Part shown: piece after piece, positions 38,477 through 47,164 of the stretch | Layout of the letters: every line of letters starts with the position of its first letter | Position numbering within the stretch: the stretch's first letter is position 1 | From: Streptomyces sp. NBC_00442 | GTDB lineage: Bacteria; Actinomycetota; Actinomycetes; Streptomycetales; Streptomycetaceae | Length of the DNA stretch: 64,000 nt | Direction of reading: 5' to 3' | NCBI RefSeq assembly: GCF_036014195.1 | Contig: NZ_CP107918.1 | Span: 4,278,001 to 4,342,000, forward strand | The notes under the pieces: generated by a model | The model's database searches: none | The model's input: the letters and a program-made list of their open reading frames with translations, nothing else | Told to the model about the DNA's origin: nothing | Translations under genes and position numbers: made by a program

Positions 38477-40120
38477 TCAGCCGGTGCTGACGGCCGAGAG
38501 GATTTCCGGCAGGCGATCCGCCGTCCGCCGAGCCGCCACCCGCAACCCCGCCCAGCACACCAGACCCCCGTAAACCGCCCCCAGCGGCAACAGCACCCAC
38601 AGCCCGGCATGGTGGCCGGAGACGTGCAGCCAGATCGCGAGGGCGATCATCGGCGCGCACAGCACCGCGCTCACGACCATCCCGCCGAAGATCGACAGCG
38701 CCGCGATGCCACCCTGCCCCGGCGCCACGTTCTTGCGGCTGTCCTGCGGGATCGAGTACGCCAGCGTCGCCGACGCCACCGACCCCGTCGCCAGCATCGC
38801 GCCGAGCAGGGACAGGGCGAGCCCGACGACCTCGGGCAGCTTCGCCCAGTCGCCGAGCATCCCCGCGGTCACCGCGGCCACGAGAACCGTGTACGGAAGC
38901 GTCACGAGCAGCAGCGCCAACGCCCGCGCCCGCAGCTCCAGATACGCGTCCCGGGTCGAGGAGATGCTCAGGAGCACCATCCAGAACGCCGAGGTGTCCT
39001 GACCGAACTGGTTGTACATCTGCATGCCGAGCATGCCCGTCGCGAAGCACGCGAAGTAGACGGTGCCGGCGCCCTGGAGCGCGTTGAAGACCGGCACGAT
39101 CAGACCGATCGCGAGCGAGGTGATCCACGACGCCTTCGTCTTGGGATCCCGCCAGGCGTAGCGCAGCGTACGCAGCATCGCGGTGCCGGTGCGTCCGTCG
39201 GGGAGCAGCGAGGTGAGGCCGCGGCCGGTGGACTCCTTGCGGGAGGCGTCGGACGCGGCGAGCGTCGAACCGTCCGGCGTGGTCATCAGCTTCACGAGGG
39301 AGCGCTTCCAGGCGTACAGGAGAAGCCCCAACGCGCCGACCGAGAGTAGGAGTTGGACGGCCGCGCGGGCGTACGCGCCCTCGCTCACCGAGTCGACCGC
39401 GCCGATCGCCGAGGCCGGCGGCAGCCAGCGCACCACGTCCGCGGCCGGGTCGAGCGCGGTGACCCCGCCGGACCTGCCGAGCCGCTGCATGCCGAAGTTC
39501 ACGAACTGGATGCCGACCGCGATGACCAGGCCGCTCAGCACCGCGAGGTCGCGGCCCTTGCGGGAGGTGAGCAGCCGGGTGTTGGCGGCCGCCACGGCGC
39601 GGGCCAGCGCCAGACACACGAGCAGCGCGAGCGGCACGGCAAGCACGTCGAGCAGGGCCGCGCCGGCGCCGTGCGTGACCGCGATCGCCGCACCGAGCAC
39701 CAGGCAGAGCGTGAACAGCGGCCCGATCCCCACCAGGGAGGCCACGAGCAGCGCGCCGACGAGCGGGCCCGGCCGCAGCGGCAGCATGACGAGCCGGGTC
39801 GGGTCCAGGGTCTCGTCGCCGCTCGGGAAGAACAGCGGCACGACGGTCCAGCCCACCGCCACCACGGCCACACAGAGCACCGCGACGGTGGCGGCGTGCT
39901 CGTTGCCGTGCAGCGCGATCAGGCCGAGCAGTTGCAGGGCCGCGAAGAGCAGGGCGAGGACCGCGGAGGTGACGTAGGCGGCCCGGCGTCCGCCGGACCG
40001 TCGCAGCCCGTTCTTCAGGAGCGACAGTTTGAGGCGTACGAAGACGGGTGCCAGCGCGGTGGCGCCCTGCGGCGGCACGGTCGGCGGCGCGGCGGACGTC
40101 GCGGTCGAGGACACGGTCAT
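38477..40120 (-). CDS. ABC transporter permease (ABC-2 type)
   Basis: A 547-residue membrane protein with about 11-12 hydrophobic segments. ATG at 40120 overlaps the ATPase stop (ATGA). Motifs include FVRLKLSLLKNGLRRSGGRRAAYVTSAVL at the start, FPSGDETLDPTRLVMLPLRPGPLVGALLVASLVG, TLRYAWRDPKTKASWI and YNQFGQDTSAFWMVLLSISSTRDAYLELRARALA, a pattern I associate with large Streptomyces ABC-2 permeases of unknown cargo. With the preceding ATPase it forms a complete exporter. The substrate cannot be inferred. The C-terminus ends in RTADRLPEILSAVSTG. Confidence 0.82.
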   Translation of the reverse strand: MTVSSTATSAAPPTVPPQGATALAPVFVRLKLSLLKNGLRRSGGRRAAYVTSAVLALLFAALQLLGLIALHGNEHAATVAVLCVAVVAVGWTVVPLFFPSGDETLDPTRLVMLPLRPGPLVGALLVASLVGIGPLFTLCLVLGAAIAVTHGAGAALLDVLAVPLALLVCLALARAVAAANTRLLTSRKGRDLAVLSGLVIAVGIQFVNFGMQRLGRSGGVTALDPAADVVRWLPPASAIGAVDSVSEGAYARAAVQLLLSVGALGLLLYAWKRSLVKLMTTPDGSTLAASDASRKESTGRGLTSLLPDGRTGTAMLRTLRYAWRDPKTKASWITSLAIGLIVPVFNALQGAGTVYFACFATGMLGMQMYNQFGQDTSAFWMVLLSISSTRDAYLELRARALALLLVTLPYTVLVAAVTAGMLGDWAKLPEVVGLALSLLGAMLATGSVASATLAYSIPQDSRKNVAPGQGGIAALSIFGGMVVSAVLCAPMIALAIWLHVSGHHAGLWVLLPLGAVYGGLVCWAGLRVAARRTADRLPEILSAVSTG

Positions 40121-40941
40121 CGGGTACCGCCGCCGAGCCAGTCCAGCGAGTCCCCGGCGGTGCGGCCGCCGGCGCCGACGAGTTCGAGGAAGGCGTTCTG
40201 CAGCGAGGGGGCGTCGCCGCGCACCTCGGCGAGGGTGCCCTGGGCGCGGATGCGGCCCGCGGCCATCACGGCCACCCAGTCGCACAGCGACTCGACGAGC
40301 TCCATGACATGGCTGGAGAAGACGACGGTGGCGCCGGAGCCGGTGTAGCGCTCCAGAACGCCGCGGATGGTCTGCGCGGAGACCGGGTCGACGCCCTCGA
40401 ACGGCTCGTCCAGGAACAGGACTTCGGGGTTGTGGAGCAGGGCGGCGGCGAGCCCGATCTTCTTGCGCATGCCCGTCGAGTAGTCGACGACCAGCTTGTG
40501 CTGGGAGCCGGCGAGGTCGAGGACGTCGAGCAGCTGCGCGGCCCGCTTGTCGACCTCGGCGCCGGGCAGCCCGCGCAGCCGGCCCGAGTAGCCGAGGAGT
40601 TCGCGTCCCGAAAGGCGCTCGAACAGGCGCAGCCCCTCCGGCAGGACGCCGATGCGGGACTTCACCGCGACCGGGTCGCCCCACACGTCGTGCCCGGCGA
40701 CCTCGACCCTGCCCTGGTCCGGCCTGAGCAGCCCGGTCACCATGGACAGGGTGGTGGTCTTGCCGGCGCCGTTCGGGCCGACGAGGCCGATGAACTTGCC
40801 CGCGGGCAGCTCCAGATCGATCCCCGCCACCGCGATCTGCTCGCCGAAGCGCTTCCACAGCCCCTGTACGCGGACGGCGGGCGGCGCCGTACGCGCTCCG
40901 CCCGCCGTGTCCGACGATCCTTCGAATGCCTGGTCCGGCAT
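40117..40941 (-). CDS. ABC transporter ATP-binding protein
   Basis: A 274-residue ABC ATPase. ATG 40941 is chosen because GAGAGG lies six bases upstream; ATG 40956 would add five residues. Walker A is GPNGAGKTTT, Q-loop VLPEGLRLFERLSG, signature YSTGMRKKIGLAAALLHNPE, Walker B VLFLDEPFEGVDP and H-loop VVFSSHVMEL. The signature YSTGM in place of LSGGQ is typical of ABC-2 exporters. It powers the permease encoded immediately downstream with a 4-bp overlap, an arrangement ensuring equal synthesis. Confidence 0.92.
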   Translation of the reverse strand: MPDQAFEGSSDTAGGARTAPPAVRVQGLWKRFGEQIAVAGIDLELPAGKFIGLVGPNGAGKTTTLSMVTGLLRPDQGRVEVAGHDVWGDPVAVKSRIGVLPEGLRLFERLSGRELLGYSGRLRGLPGAEVDKRAAQLLDVLDLAGSQHKLVVDYSTGMRKKIGLAAALLHNPEVLFLDEPFEGVDPVSAQTIRGVLERYTGSGATVVFSSHVMELVESLCDWVAVMAAGRIRAQGTLAEVRGDAPSLQNAFLELVGAGGRTAGDSLDWLGGGTR

Positions 40942-41007
40942 GGTGGTGCCTCTCATCCCCGTGATGATGCCTACCCGGACACCATAGGAGTTGAAGGCGC
41001 CGAGACC

Positions 41008-41721
41008 CTAGGGGCGGCGGGCCCTCGCATCCGCGGCCTCGCGTCCGCAGGCGTAGGCGAGGGGGCTGATGAGTTCCTCCGCGTCGGGCAGCCAGCGGTT
41101 GGCGGGGGTGGGCCGGCGTGCCCACTGCACCGCGCCCGAACCGCCGATGCGGGTGGGCGGCGCCGCCACGTAGTCGCCCTCGCCGCGGGTGATCAGGTCG
41201 ACCGCCGCAGGTGACCACCCCAACTTCCTTACCAGATCGGGAACTTTCGCGCCCGCGCCGGGCAGCACGAAGAACAGCATCCGGCGGTCGGGGGTACAGG
41301 TGACCGGGCCGAGCGTGAGCTCCATCCGCTCCATGCGGGCCAGGGCCAGGAACCCGGCCGACTCCGGTACATCGATGGCGTCGAAGGTCCGCCCGGTGGG
41401 AAGCAGGATCGAGGACCGGGGGTTCTTGGACCACAGGCGGCGGGCCGCGACGGCGCTCCCGGTGGCCTGGGTCGCCCAGTCGGGCCTGGCCGGGTGCGCA
41501 CCCGGCTTCGGGCACGCCGTGTCACCGCACGAGCAGCGCTCGACCCCCTCGTCGGCCTCCAGGGAGGTGCCGGGGAAGACGTCCCAGTGCCGCTCCTCCG
41601 CGTACCGAACGGCGCTGTCCAGGAGCTGTTCGCCGCGCTGCTTGGGGATCTGTGCGGATTCCGTATCCGTGCCCGTGCCTGTGATGGTTTCTTCCACGAC
41701 GGACTCAACGGGGGCCACCAC
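41008..41721 (-). CDS. Bifunctional DNA primase/polymerase (prim-pol) N-terminal domain protein
   Basis: A 237-residue protein with GTG 41721 (or 41718) as start. It shows the prim-pol fold seen in many Streptomyces proteins: LLDSAVRYAEERHWDVFPGTSL, a Cys cluster (ERCSCGDTACPKPGAHPARPDWATQATG), NPRSSILLPTGRTFDAIDVP with the DxD-like element, and GEGDYVAAPPTRIGGSGAVQW. Stand-alone proteins of this type lack the helicase part of phage or plasmid primases. Biological role unknown, perhaps repair or regulation. It is divergent from the NsdA-like regulator. Confidence 0.75.
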   Translation of the reverse strand: MVAPVESVVEETITGTGTDTESAQIPKQRGEQLLDSAVRYAEERHWDVFPGTSLEADEGVERCSCGDTACPKPGAHPARPDWATQATGSAVAARRLWSKNPRSSILLPTGRTFDAIDVPESAGFLALARMERMELTLGPVTCTPDRRMLFFVLPGAGAKVPDLVRKLGWSPAAVDLITRGEGDYVAAPPTRIGGSGAVQWARRPTPANRWLPDAEELISPLAYACGREAADARARRP

Positions 41722-41912
41722 CCAGGGTTACGGGCGCGGTCACGGCGGGATCAGGGGTATCGGTCCTGCATATGGGGCGCATGGGTGCATGGGCGGGGGC
41801 GCGCGTGCGGCTGTGCGTCGGCGGCAGGGTAGCCCTATGCGGGGGAAGCACCCGGGAATTCGGTCAATGACGCCATATTTCCGATTCCCCTCGTTTCTCT
41901 GCATATTCGCAG

Positions 41913-41940
41913 GGCAGTGATCAGGGTGCTGATCACTGCC
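41913..41940. promoter_or_regulatory. Perfect inverted repeat in the leader of the NsdA-like gene
   Basis: GGCAGTGATCA (41913-41923), six bases, TGATCACTGCC (41930-41940); 11 bp perfect. It ends 16 bp before the ATG and just upstream of CCAGGGGG. It could be an operator or a ribosome-site hairpin. Confidence 0.6.
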
Positions 41941-41956
41941 GCTCCAGGGGGTTTTC

Positions 41957-43339
41957 ATGGCAGCCAGGCCTCTCGTCGCCCGCCAGCCCAACGAACGCTT
42001 GCAGGCGCTCATCCAGGAAGCCGGATGTTCCAACGCCGGTCTCGCCCGCCGGGTGAACATGGTGGGCGCCGAGCGGGGCCTCGACCTCCGCTACGACAAG
42101 ACGTCCGTGGCGCGGTGGTTGCGCGGACAGCAGCCGAGGGGAAGGGCGCCCGGCATCATCGCGGAGGCCCTCGGCCGAAAACTGGGCCGCACGGTCACGA
42201 TCGACGAGATCGGCATGGCCAACGGCAAGAACCTCGCGTCGGGGGTGGGCCTCCAGTTCTCCCCCACCGTGCTCGGCGCGATCGAGCAGGTCTGCGAGCT
42301 GTGGCGCAGCGACGTGGGCCGCCGCGACTTCCTGTCGGGCTCCACCGTGGCGGCCTCCGCGCTCGTCGAGCCGAGCCGGGACTGGCTGATCACCGGCGCG
42401 GACACCCAGGTCGCGCGCAGTGCGGGGCAGCGGGTCGGCGCCGCCGACGTCGAGGCGGTCAAGGCGATGACCGACGCCCTGATCCAGCTCGACCACCGCT
42501 TCGGAGCCGGCCATGTGCGGCCGGTCGTCGTGCACTACCTCAACAGCGTCGTGTCCGGGCTGCTCGCCGGGTCCTACCGGGAGTCCGTGGGACGGCAGTT
42601 GTTCGCGGCCGTGGCCCGGCTCACCGAGCTCGCCGGATACATGGCCGTCGACACCGGCCAGCCGGGCCTGGCCCAGCGCTACTACATCCAGGCGCTGCGC
42701 CTGGCCCAGGCCGCCGACGACCGGGGCTACGGCGGCTATGTGCTGGCCGCGTCCATGAGCCACCTCGCGGCCCAGCTCGGCAATCCGCGCGAGATCGCCC
42801 AACTGGCGCGCGCCGCGCAGGAAGGCGCCCGCGGCCGGGTCACCCCGCGCGCCGAGGCGATGTTCCATGCCGCGGAGGCGCGCGGGCACGCCCTGCTCGG
42901 CGACGCGCGCACCTGCCAGCTCGTGTCGGGCCGCGCGCTCACCGCCCTCGACGCCGCGGATCCCGGATCGGGCGACGACCCGCCGTGGATCGCCCACTTC
43001 GACCACGCCTACCTCGCCGACGAACTCGCCCACTGCCACCGGGACCTGGGCCAGTCGGAGGCCGCGGCCCGGTGCGCCGAGGAGGCGCTTGCCGGGCACC
43101 CCGAGTCGCGCGCGAGGCGCCGCGCCATCGGGCTCGTCCTGCTGGCCACCGCCCAGGTCCAGCAGCGCGAGGTCGAGCAGGCGTGCGCGACGGGCACCCG
43201 GGCCGTGGAGCTCCTGTCCACCCTGCGCTCCAACCGGGGCGCGGACTATCTGGAGGACCTCCAGCAACGCCTCGAGCCGTACCGGGACGAGCCCGCGGTG
43301 CGGGAGTTCGGGGAGCGCGTGGAGGTGCAGGCAGCCTGA
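41957..43339 (+). CDS. NsdA-like regulator (helix-turn-helix plus TPR)
   Basis: A 460-residue cytoplasmic regulator. ATG 41957 with AGGGGG upstream. An N-terminal lambda-repressor-like HTH at about 10-75 (NERLQALIQEAGCSNAGLARRVN, KTSVARWLRGQQPRGRAPGIIAEALGRKLGR) is followed by VGLQFSPTVLGAIEQVCELWRSDVGRRDFLSGSTVAASALVEPSRDWLI, a block typical of NsdA-type proteins. The rest, about 180-450, is helical TPR repeats. NsdA in S. coelicolor represses sporulation and antibiotic production; this is a paralogue or orthologue of that family. The inverted repeat in its leader suggests self-control. There is no signal peptide or membrane segment. Confidence 0.82.
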   Translation: MAARPLVARQPNERLQALIQEAGCSNAGLARRVNMVGAERGLDLRYDKTSVARWLRGQQPRGRAPGIIAEALGRKLGRTVTIDEIGMANGKNLASGVGLQFSPTVLGAIEQVCELWRSDVGRRDFLSGSTVAASALVEPSRDWLITGADTQVARSAGQRVGAADVEAVKAMTDALIQLDHRFGAGHVRPVVVHYLNSVVSGLLAGSYRESVGRQLFAAVARLTELAGYMAVDTGQPGLAQRYYIQALRLAQAADDRGYGGYVLAASMSHLAAQLGNPREIAQLARAAQEGARGRVTPRAEAMFHAAEARGHALLGDARTCQLVSGRALTALDAADPGSGDDPPWIAHFDHAYLADELAHCHRDLGQSEAAARCAEEALAGHPESRARRRAIGLVLLATAQVQQREVEQACATGTRAVELLSTLRSNRGADYLEDLQQRLEPYRDEPAVREFGERVEVQAA

Positions 43340-43451
43340 GCGCGTCACGTCAAGGGCGCCTGAGCAGGGGGTTGTGGGAGGGCTTGGCAAGGGCGTGGGG
43401 GTACCCGGTAGCGTGAACCGACGATTCCTAGGTCCACGTACAGGAGTTCCG

Positions 43452-45083
43452 GTGACGCAGCAGAGCCGACAGGGTGACGAGCCGCAGCTTCCGGCTGTGC
43501 GGCCCGCGCACGAGGGCGTCGTGCTGCCCGCCGACGGGAGCGGCCCCCGGGCCGGGGAGCCGCGGCCCGCGCCCGGCGGAGCCCAGCCCTGGGGACAGCC
43601 CTGGGGTCCGCAGGTCCAGACGCGGGGGGCGGGCGAGACGCAGGGTCAGGGTCAGGGCCAGCCGCAGGGTCAGGGCCGGGCCTCGCAGCCGTCGCCCGCC
43701 GCGCCCGGCCACGGTCCTGCCACCTTCGGGCAGCCGCTGCCGCCCGAGAACAGCGGCCGCGACGCGGAGGCGACCCCGTACATCGCGCCCATGCCCGGCG
43801 GCTCCGCAACGTTCGGGGGCGAGGCCACGCAGTACCTCGCGCCGATACCGTCCGCAGGCGGGGACTTCGAGGCGACCCAGTACCTCGCGCCGGTTCCGGG
43901 GGGCGCCGGAACGTTCGGGGGCGAGGCCACGCAGTACCTGGCCCCGGTGCCGGGCGGCGCGGGCTCCCCGGGAAACTCCGGGAGCGAGGCCACGCAGTAC
44001 CTCGCGCCCGTGCCGGGGGGCCAGGGCGCGCCCGGTGCGCTGCCGCCCGAGGGCGCGGGCCGGCAGGCCTCCTTCGGCGGCGACCGGGGTCAGGCCCGGC
44101 AGCCGGGTTCGGACGCCGACCCGACCCAGTTCCTGCCGCCGGTGCCGCCGGCCCCGCAGGACGCCCCGTACGGGATACGGCCGGGCGCGCCGGGCGACCG
44201 GCAGCCCCCCGCCGAGTTCGACAGTCTCTTCCGGGCGAACGGGGCGGACGGTTCGCCCCAACAGGCCACCGAGGGCGGGCAGTTGCCGCGCTTCCAGCCG
44301 TCCGTCCCCCTCAACCGGCAGCAGCAGGGGCCCCCGCAGGCGACCGTGGGCGGCCAGTTCCGGCCGCAGCAGCAGTTCGCCGCGCAGCCGCCGCACCAGG
44401 ATCCCCCGGGGCAGCAGTCGGCGTACGAGCCGGAGCGGCCGCGGCGCAGGTCGCCGGTCGTGCTCATCGCCGGCGTCGTCGTCGGGTGCGCGGTCATCGG
44501 GCTCTGCGCGGGCGCCTTCCTGAGCGGCGGTGACGACGGCGCGTCGAAGGACGACAAGCAGCCCGCGGGCGTCAGCTCGCCCGTCGCCAAGGGCTCCGGC
44601 GACGCCAAGGGCGACGCCGACCCCGCCAAGGCGCAGGCGCAGGCCCTCGACAAGGTGCTCGCCGACAGCGGCAACAGCCGCGACGCGGTGATCGGCGCGG
44701 TCGCCGAGATCCGCCGGTGCGACAAGCTCGACCAGGCGGCCTCCGCGCTGCGCGACGCCGCCAAGCAGCGCGGCGACCTGGTGACCAGGCTCGGCGCGCT
44801 CTCCCTCGACAAGCTGCCCGACCACGACAAGCTGTCCGCCGCGCTCACCAAGGCCTGGCAGTCGTCGGCCTCCGCCGACAACCACTACGCGGCATGGTCC
44901 GACGCGGTCGCCAGCGACAAGGGCAAGAACTGCAAGGGCGGCCACGCCAAGCGCACCAAGGACGCGGGCGAGGGCGACAAGGCGAGCGGCGAGGCGACGA
45001 AGTCCAAGCAGGAGGCTTCGGGGCTGTGGAACACGATCGCCGCGAAGTACGACCTGACCAAGCGCGGCGCCACCCAGCTCTAG
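43452..45083 (+). CDS. Membrane protein with Pro/Gln-rich cytoplasmic domain and EATQYLAP repeats
   Basis: A 543-residue single-pass membrane protein. GTG 43452 has CAGGAG upstream. The N-terminal 330 residues are disordered and rich in Pro, Gln and Gly, with six repeats of the type EATQYLAPVPGG (first ATPYIAPMPGG, last DPTQFLPPVP). A transmembrane helix follows (SPVVLIAGVVVGCAVIGLCAGAF), flanked by an Arg-rich stop. The extracellular part, about 180 residues, is charged and helical with two Cys (RRCDKL, NCKGG) and a Lys-rich region. The TQY/TQF repeats resemble phospho-threonine sites read by FHA domains; that is inference. It is convergent with the solute-binding lipoprotein gene, 35 bp away. 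Confidence 0.72.
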   Translation: MTQQSRQGDEPQLPAVRPAHEGVVLPADGSGPRAGEPRPAPGGAQPWGQPWGPQVQTRGAGETQGQGQGQPQGQGRASQPSPAAPGHGPATFGQPLPPENSGRDAEATPYIAPMPGGSATFGGEATQYLAPIPSAGGDFEATQYLAPVPGGAGTFGGEATQYLAPVPGGAGSPGNSGSEATQYLAPVPGGQGAPGALPPEGAGRQASFGGDRGQARQPGSDADPTQFLPPVPPAPQDAPYGIRPGAPGDRQPPAEFDSLFRANGADGSPQQATEGGQLPRFQPSVPLNRQQQGPPQATVGGQFRPQQQFAAQPPHQDPPGQQSAYEPERPRRRSPVVLIAGVVVGCAVIGLCAGAFLSGGDDGASKDDKQPAGVSSPVAKGSGDAKGDADPAKAQAQALDKVLADSGNSRDAVIGAVAEIRRCDKLDQAASALRDAAKQRGDLVTRLGALSLDKLPDHDKLSAALTKAWQSSASADNHYAAWSDAVASDKGKNCKGGHAKRTKDAGEGDKASGEATKSKQEASGLWNTIAAKYDLTKRGATQL

Positions 45084-45118
45084 CGCAAGGCCCTGGGGCC
45101 GCGCCCGCCCGGGGTGGG

Positions 45119-46465
45119 TCAGCCGTTGGCGGCCGACGCCTCCAGGGTCGAACTCACGTCGGTGAAGCCCTTCTTGAGGGCGACGAGCCGCCCTTCGCGC
45201 ACGACCTGGAAGGTGACCCGGCGGTTGACGATGCGCGGGAAGTCCGCCGCGGCGAGCATGTCCTCGAAGCGCCAGCGCAGCACCGGCGTGAGGCCGCCGG
45301 TGTCCACGGTGACGCCCTTGTTGAGCGCGCGCACCAGATCGAGGGCGCGGACCGAATCCTGGTGCAGGGCCTCGACGAGCCGCTTCAGTGCGGTGTAGGC
45401 GATCCATGTGGTCTGCACCCCGGAGTCGGCGGCGTCGATCGCGTCGTCCCCGAAGGCGTGTTCGCGGATGACCCGCTTCATCGGCTCCCACCGCGGGTCG
45501 TCGGACTCCGGGTACCAGCCGGTGACGTACGCGCCCTCGAAGGGGCCGTCCTTGCCGCCGGTGCGGTCGAGGAGCGGCTGGTTGACGGAGCCGACGACGG
45601 ACGCGACCCGCACCGTGCCCGAATCGCTCGCCACGCGCCGGAACGAGTCGAAGAACGTCTCCGTGCGGTCGCCGAGCACGGCCGTCACACACCCCTTGCC
45701 GCCCTTGGCCCCGGCCCCCTTGCGGCCGGCCCCGGCCCCGCTGGACGCGGGCGCCGCCCCCGCCCGCTCCAGGGCGCGCACGGCCTCGTCGGTGTAGTCG
45801 CCGGCGTCCTCGGCGGTACGGATGTCGGCGGCCGGCCCGTGCCGCGCGGCGAGCAGTCCGGCGTCGAGCAGCATCGGCAGCACGTCACCGGCGAGGGTGT
45901 CGGGGCGCACCAGGGAGACCTGGTCGCACGCGGTGGCGAGCTGCTGCCCGCTGCCCGCGATGAGGGCGGCCTGGCCGCCGTTGACGGGGTAGGACAGCGC
46001 GCTCGTGAACTCCCGGTCGGATATGCCGTACCCGCCGAGATAGGGGATGCCGGCCACTTCGAGCGGCGGGGTGAACGCGTTGTCGTACTGGCTGTACGAG
46101 CCGACGACCGCGGCCGCCTTCTCCTTCACCGCGCGCCGCGCGCAGTCCGACGCGCCGGTCGCGGTGTTGTGCTCGTTGCAGGTGAGGACCTTCAGCTCGT
46201 GACCGTCGATGCCGCCGTCCGCGTTCACCCAGCGCGCGAACGCCTTGGCCATGGCGGGCATGCCGGGGGCGTTGGTGGCGGAGCTGCCCTCGGGCGCCCA
46301 GGTCATGACGGTGATGGGCTCCCTGGAACCCCCCGTGACTCCAGGGAGCACACCGCAGCCGGCCAGCAGAGTGGCGCCGACCGCCGACCACACGGCGATC
46401 GTGGTGGCCGTGGCGCCGAACGAGCTCGACGGGCCCTGGGGACGCCGCCATCCGTAACCGGTCAT
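45119..46465 (-). CDS. Solute-binding lipoprotein, branched-chain amino acid type
   Basis: A 448-residue lipoprotein. ATG 46465 is the last start before the export signal: SSSFGATATTIAVWSAVGATLLAGCG with lipobox LAGC. The mature part is a Peripla_BP_6/Leu-Ile-Val-binding fold: PITVMTWAPEGSSATNAPGMPAMAKAFARWVNADGGIDGHELKV, CNEHNTATGASDCARRAVKEKAAAVVGSYSQY, IPYLGGYGISDREFTS and AYVTGWYPESDDPRWEPM. A Gly/Lys-rich insertion (SSGAGAGRKGAGAKGGKG) interrupts the middle. No permease or ATPase genes lie nearby, so it may be a sensor or work with a distant transporter. The ligand is unknown. Confidence 0.82.
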   Translation of the reverse strand: MTGYGWRRPQGPSSSFGATATTIAVWSAVGATLLAGCGVLPGVTGGSREPITVMTWAPEGSSATNAPGMPAMAKAFARWVNADGGIDGHELKVLTCNEHNTATGASDCARRAVKEKAAAVVGSYSQYDNAFTPPLEVAGIPYLGGYGISDREFTSALSYPVNGGQAALIAGSGQQLATACDQVSLVRPDTLAGDVLPMLLDAGLLAARHGPAADIRTAEDAGDYTDEAVRALERAGAAPASSGAGAGRKGAGAKGGKGCVTAVLGDRTETFFDSFRRVASDSGTVRVASVVGSVNQPLLDRTGGKDGPFEGAYVTGWYPESDDPRWEPMKRVIREHAFGDDAIDAADSGVQTTWIAYTALKRLVEALHQDSVRALDLVRALNKGVTVDTGGLTPVLRWRFEDMLAAADFPRIVNRRVTFQVVREGRLVALKKGFTDVSSTLEASAANG

Positions 46466-46587
46466 GGACCCGCACACTTCCGCCCCATGGGTAACGGAAG
46501 AGCGAACACACCTCAACACAGGGTGAGATGCGGGTGAATTGCAGGGTCCGGCCGGGCGGCGTGGGCGGGGAACGTACGATCGCAAAC

Positions 46588-47085
46588 GTGCAGCAAGGTT
46601 CAGCAGGCTCTTCCCGTCGCGGCCGTCGCTCCTCCACCATGGGCGGCATGCCGTTGAATGACATGCCGTGGTGGCGCTGGCGTACGAACGTACGGTCCGC
46701 GCTGCACATGCTCTCCGACCCCGTCTTCCACGAGGAGACCTGGCTGGCCGGACGCGAGGGGTTCGGGGACGTCACCGACGCCGTGTACCGGCTCGTCGAG
46801 GACACCTGGCTGGACAACTGGTCGGCCGAGAAGTACGTCGGGACGATCTTCCGCGACTCGGGCGAGGCGGCCGCCGTCGACCTCGCCGTGCTGCGCCTGC
46901 TGCGGATCATGCACCAGGTCGGCGCGGACGCCCCGGTCTCCGCCTACCTCGCCCACGAGGCGTGGCCCGAGGCCGTGCTGGCGGCGCGCGAGGCGCACGT
47001 GCGGCTCGCGCAGAGCGACGGAGAGGACCCGGACGCGCCGCCGCGCTCGCTCGAAGTGCTGAGCATCCTGACCCGCTCCGCCTGA
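46588..47085 (+). CDS. Conserved Streptomyces protein of unknown function
   Basis: A cytoplasmic protein of about 165 residues. The start is uncertain: GTG 46588 and ATG 46639 are both in frame and neither has a good ribosome site. The core MPLNDMPWWRWRTNVRSALHMLSDPVF, EETWLAGREGFGDVTDAVYRLVEDTWLDNWSAEKYVGTIFRDSGEAAAVDLAVLRLLRIMHQVGADAPVSAYL (in outline) looks well conserved and helical. There are no cysteines, membrane segments or catalytic motifs. I recall similar proteins in Streptomyces but no named family. It lies 79 bp before purU on the same strand. Confidence 0.65.
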   Translation: MQQGSAGSSRRGRRSSTMGGMPLNDMPWWRWRTNVRSALHMLSDPVFHEETWLAGREGFGDVTDAVYRLVEDTWLDNWSAEKYVGTIFRDSGEAAAVDLAVLRLLRIMHQVGADAPVSAYLAHEAWPEAVLAAREAHVRLAQSDGEDPDAPPRSLEVLSILTRSA

Positions 47086-47164
47086 CCGTGCCGGCCCCCC
47101 GACCGCCGGGTCCGGATCATGGGCGGCCCGCTGGCGGGGCGCTCGTCTGTGGCATCCTTCCTGG

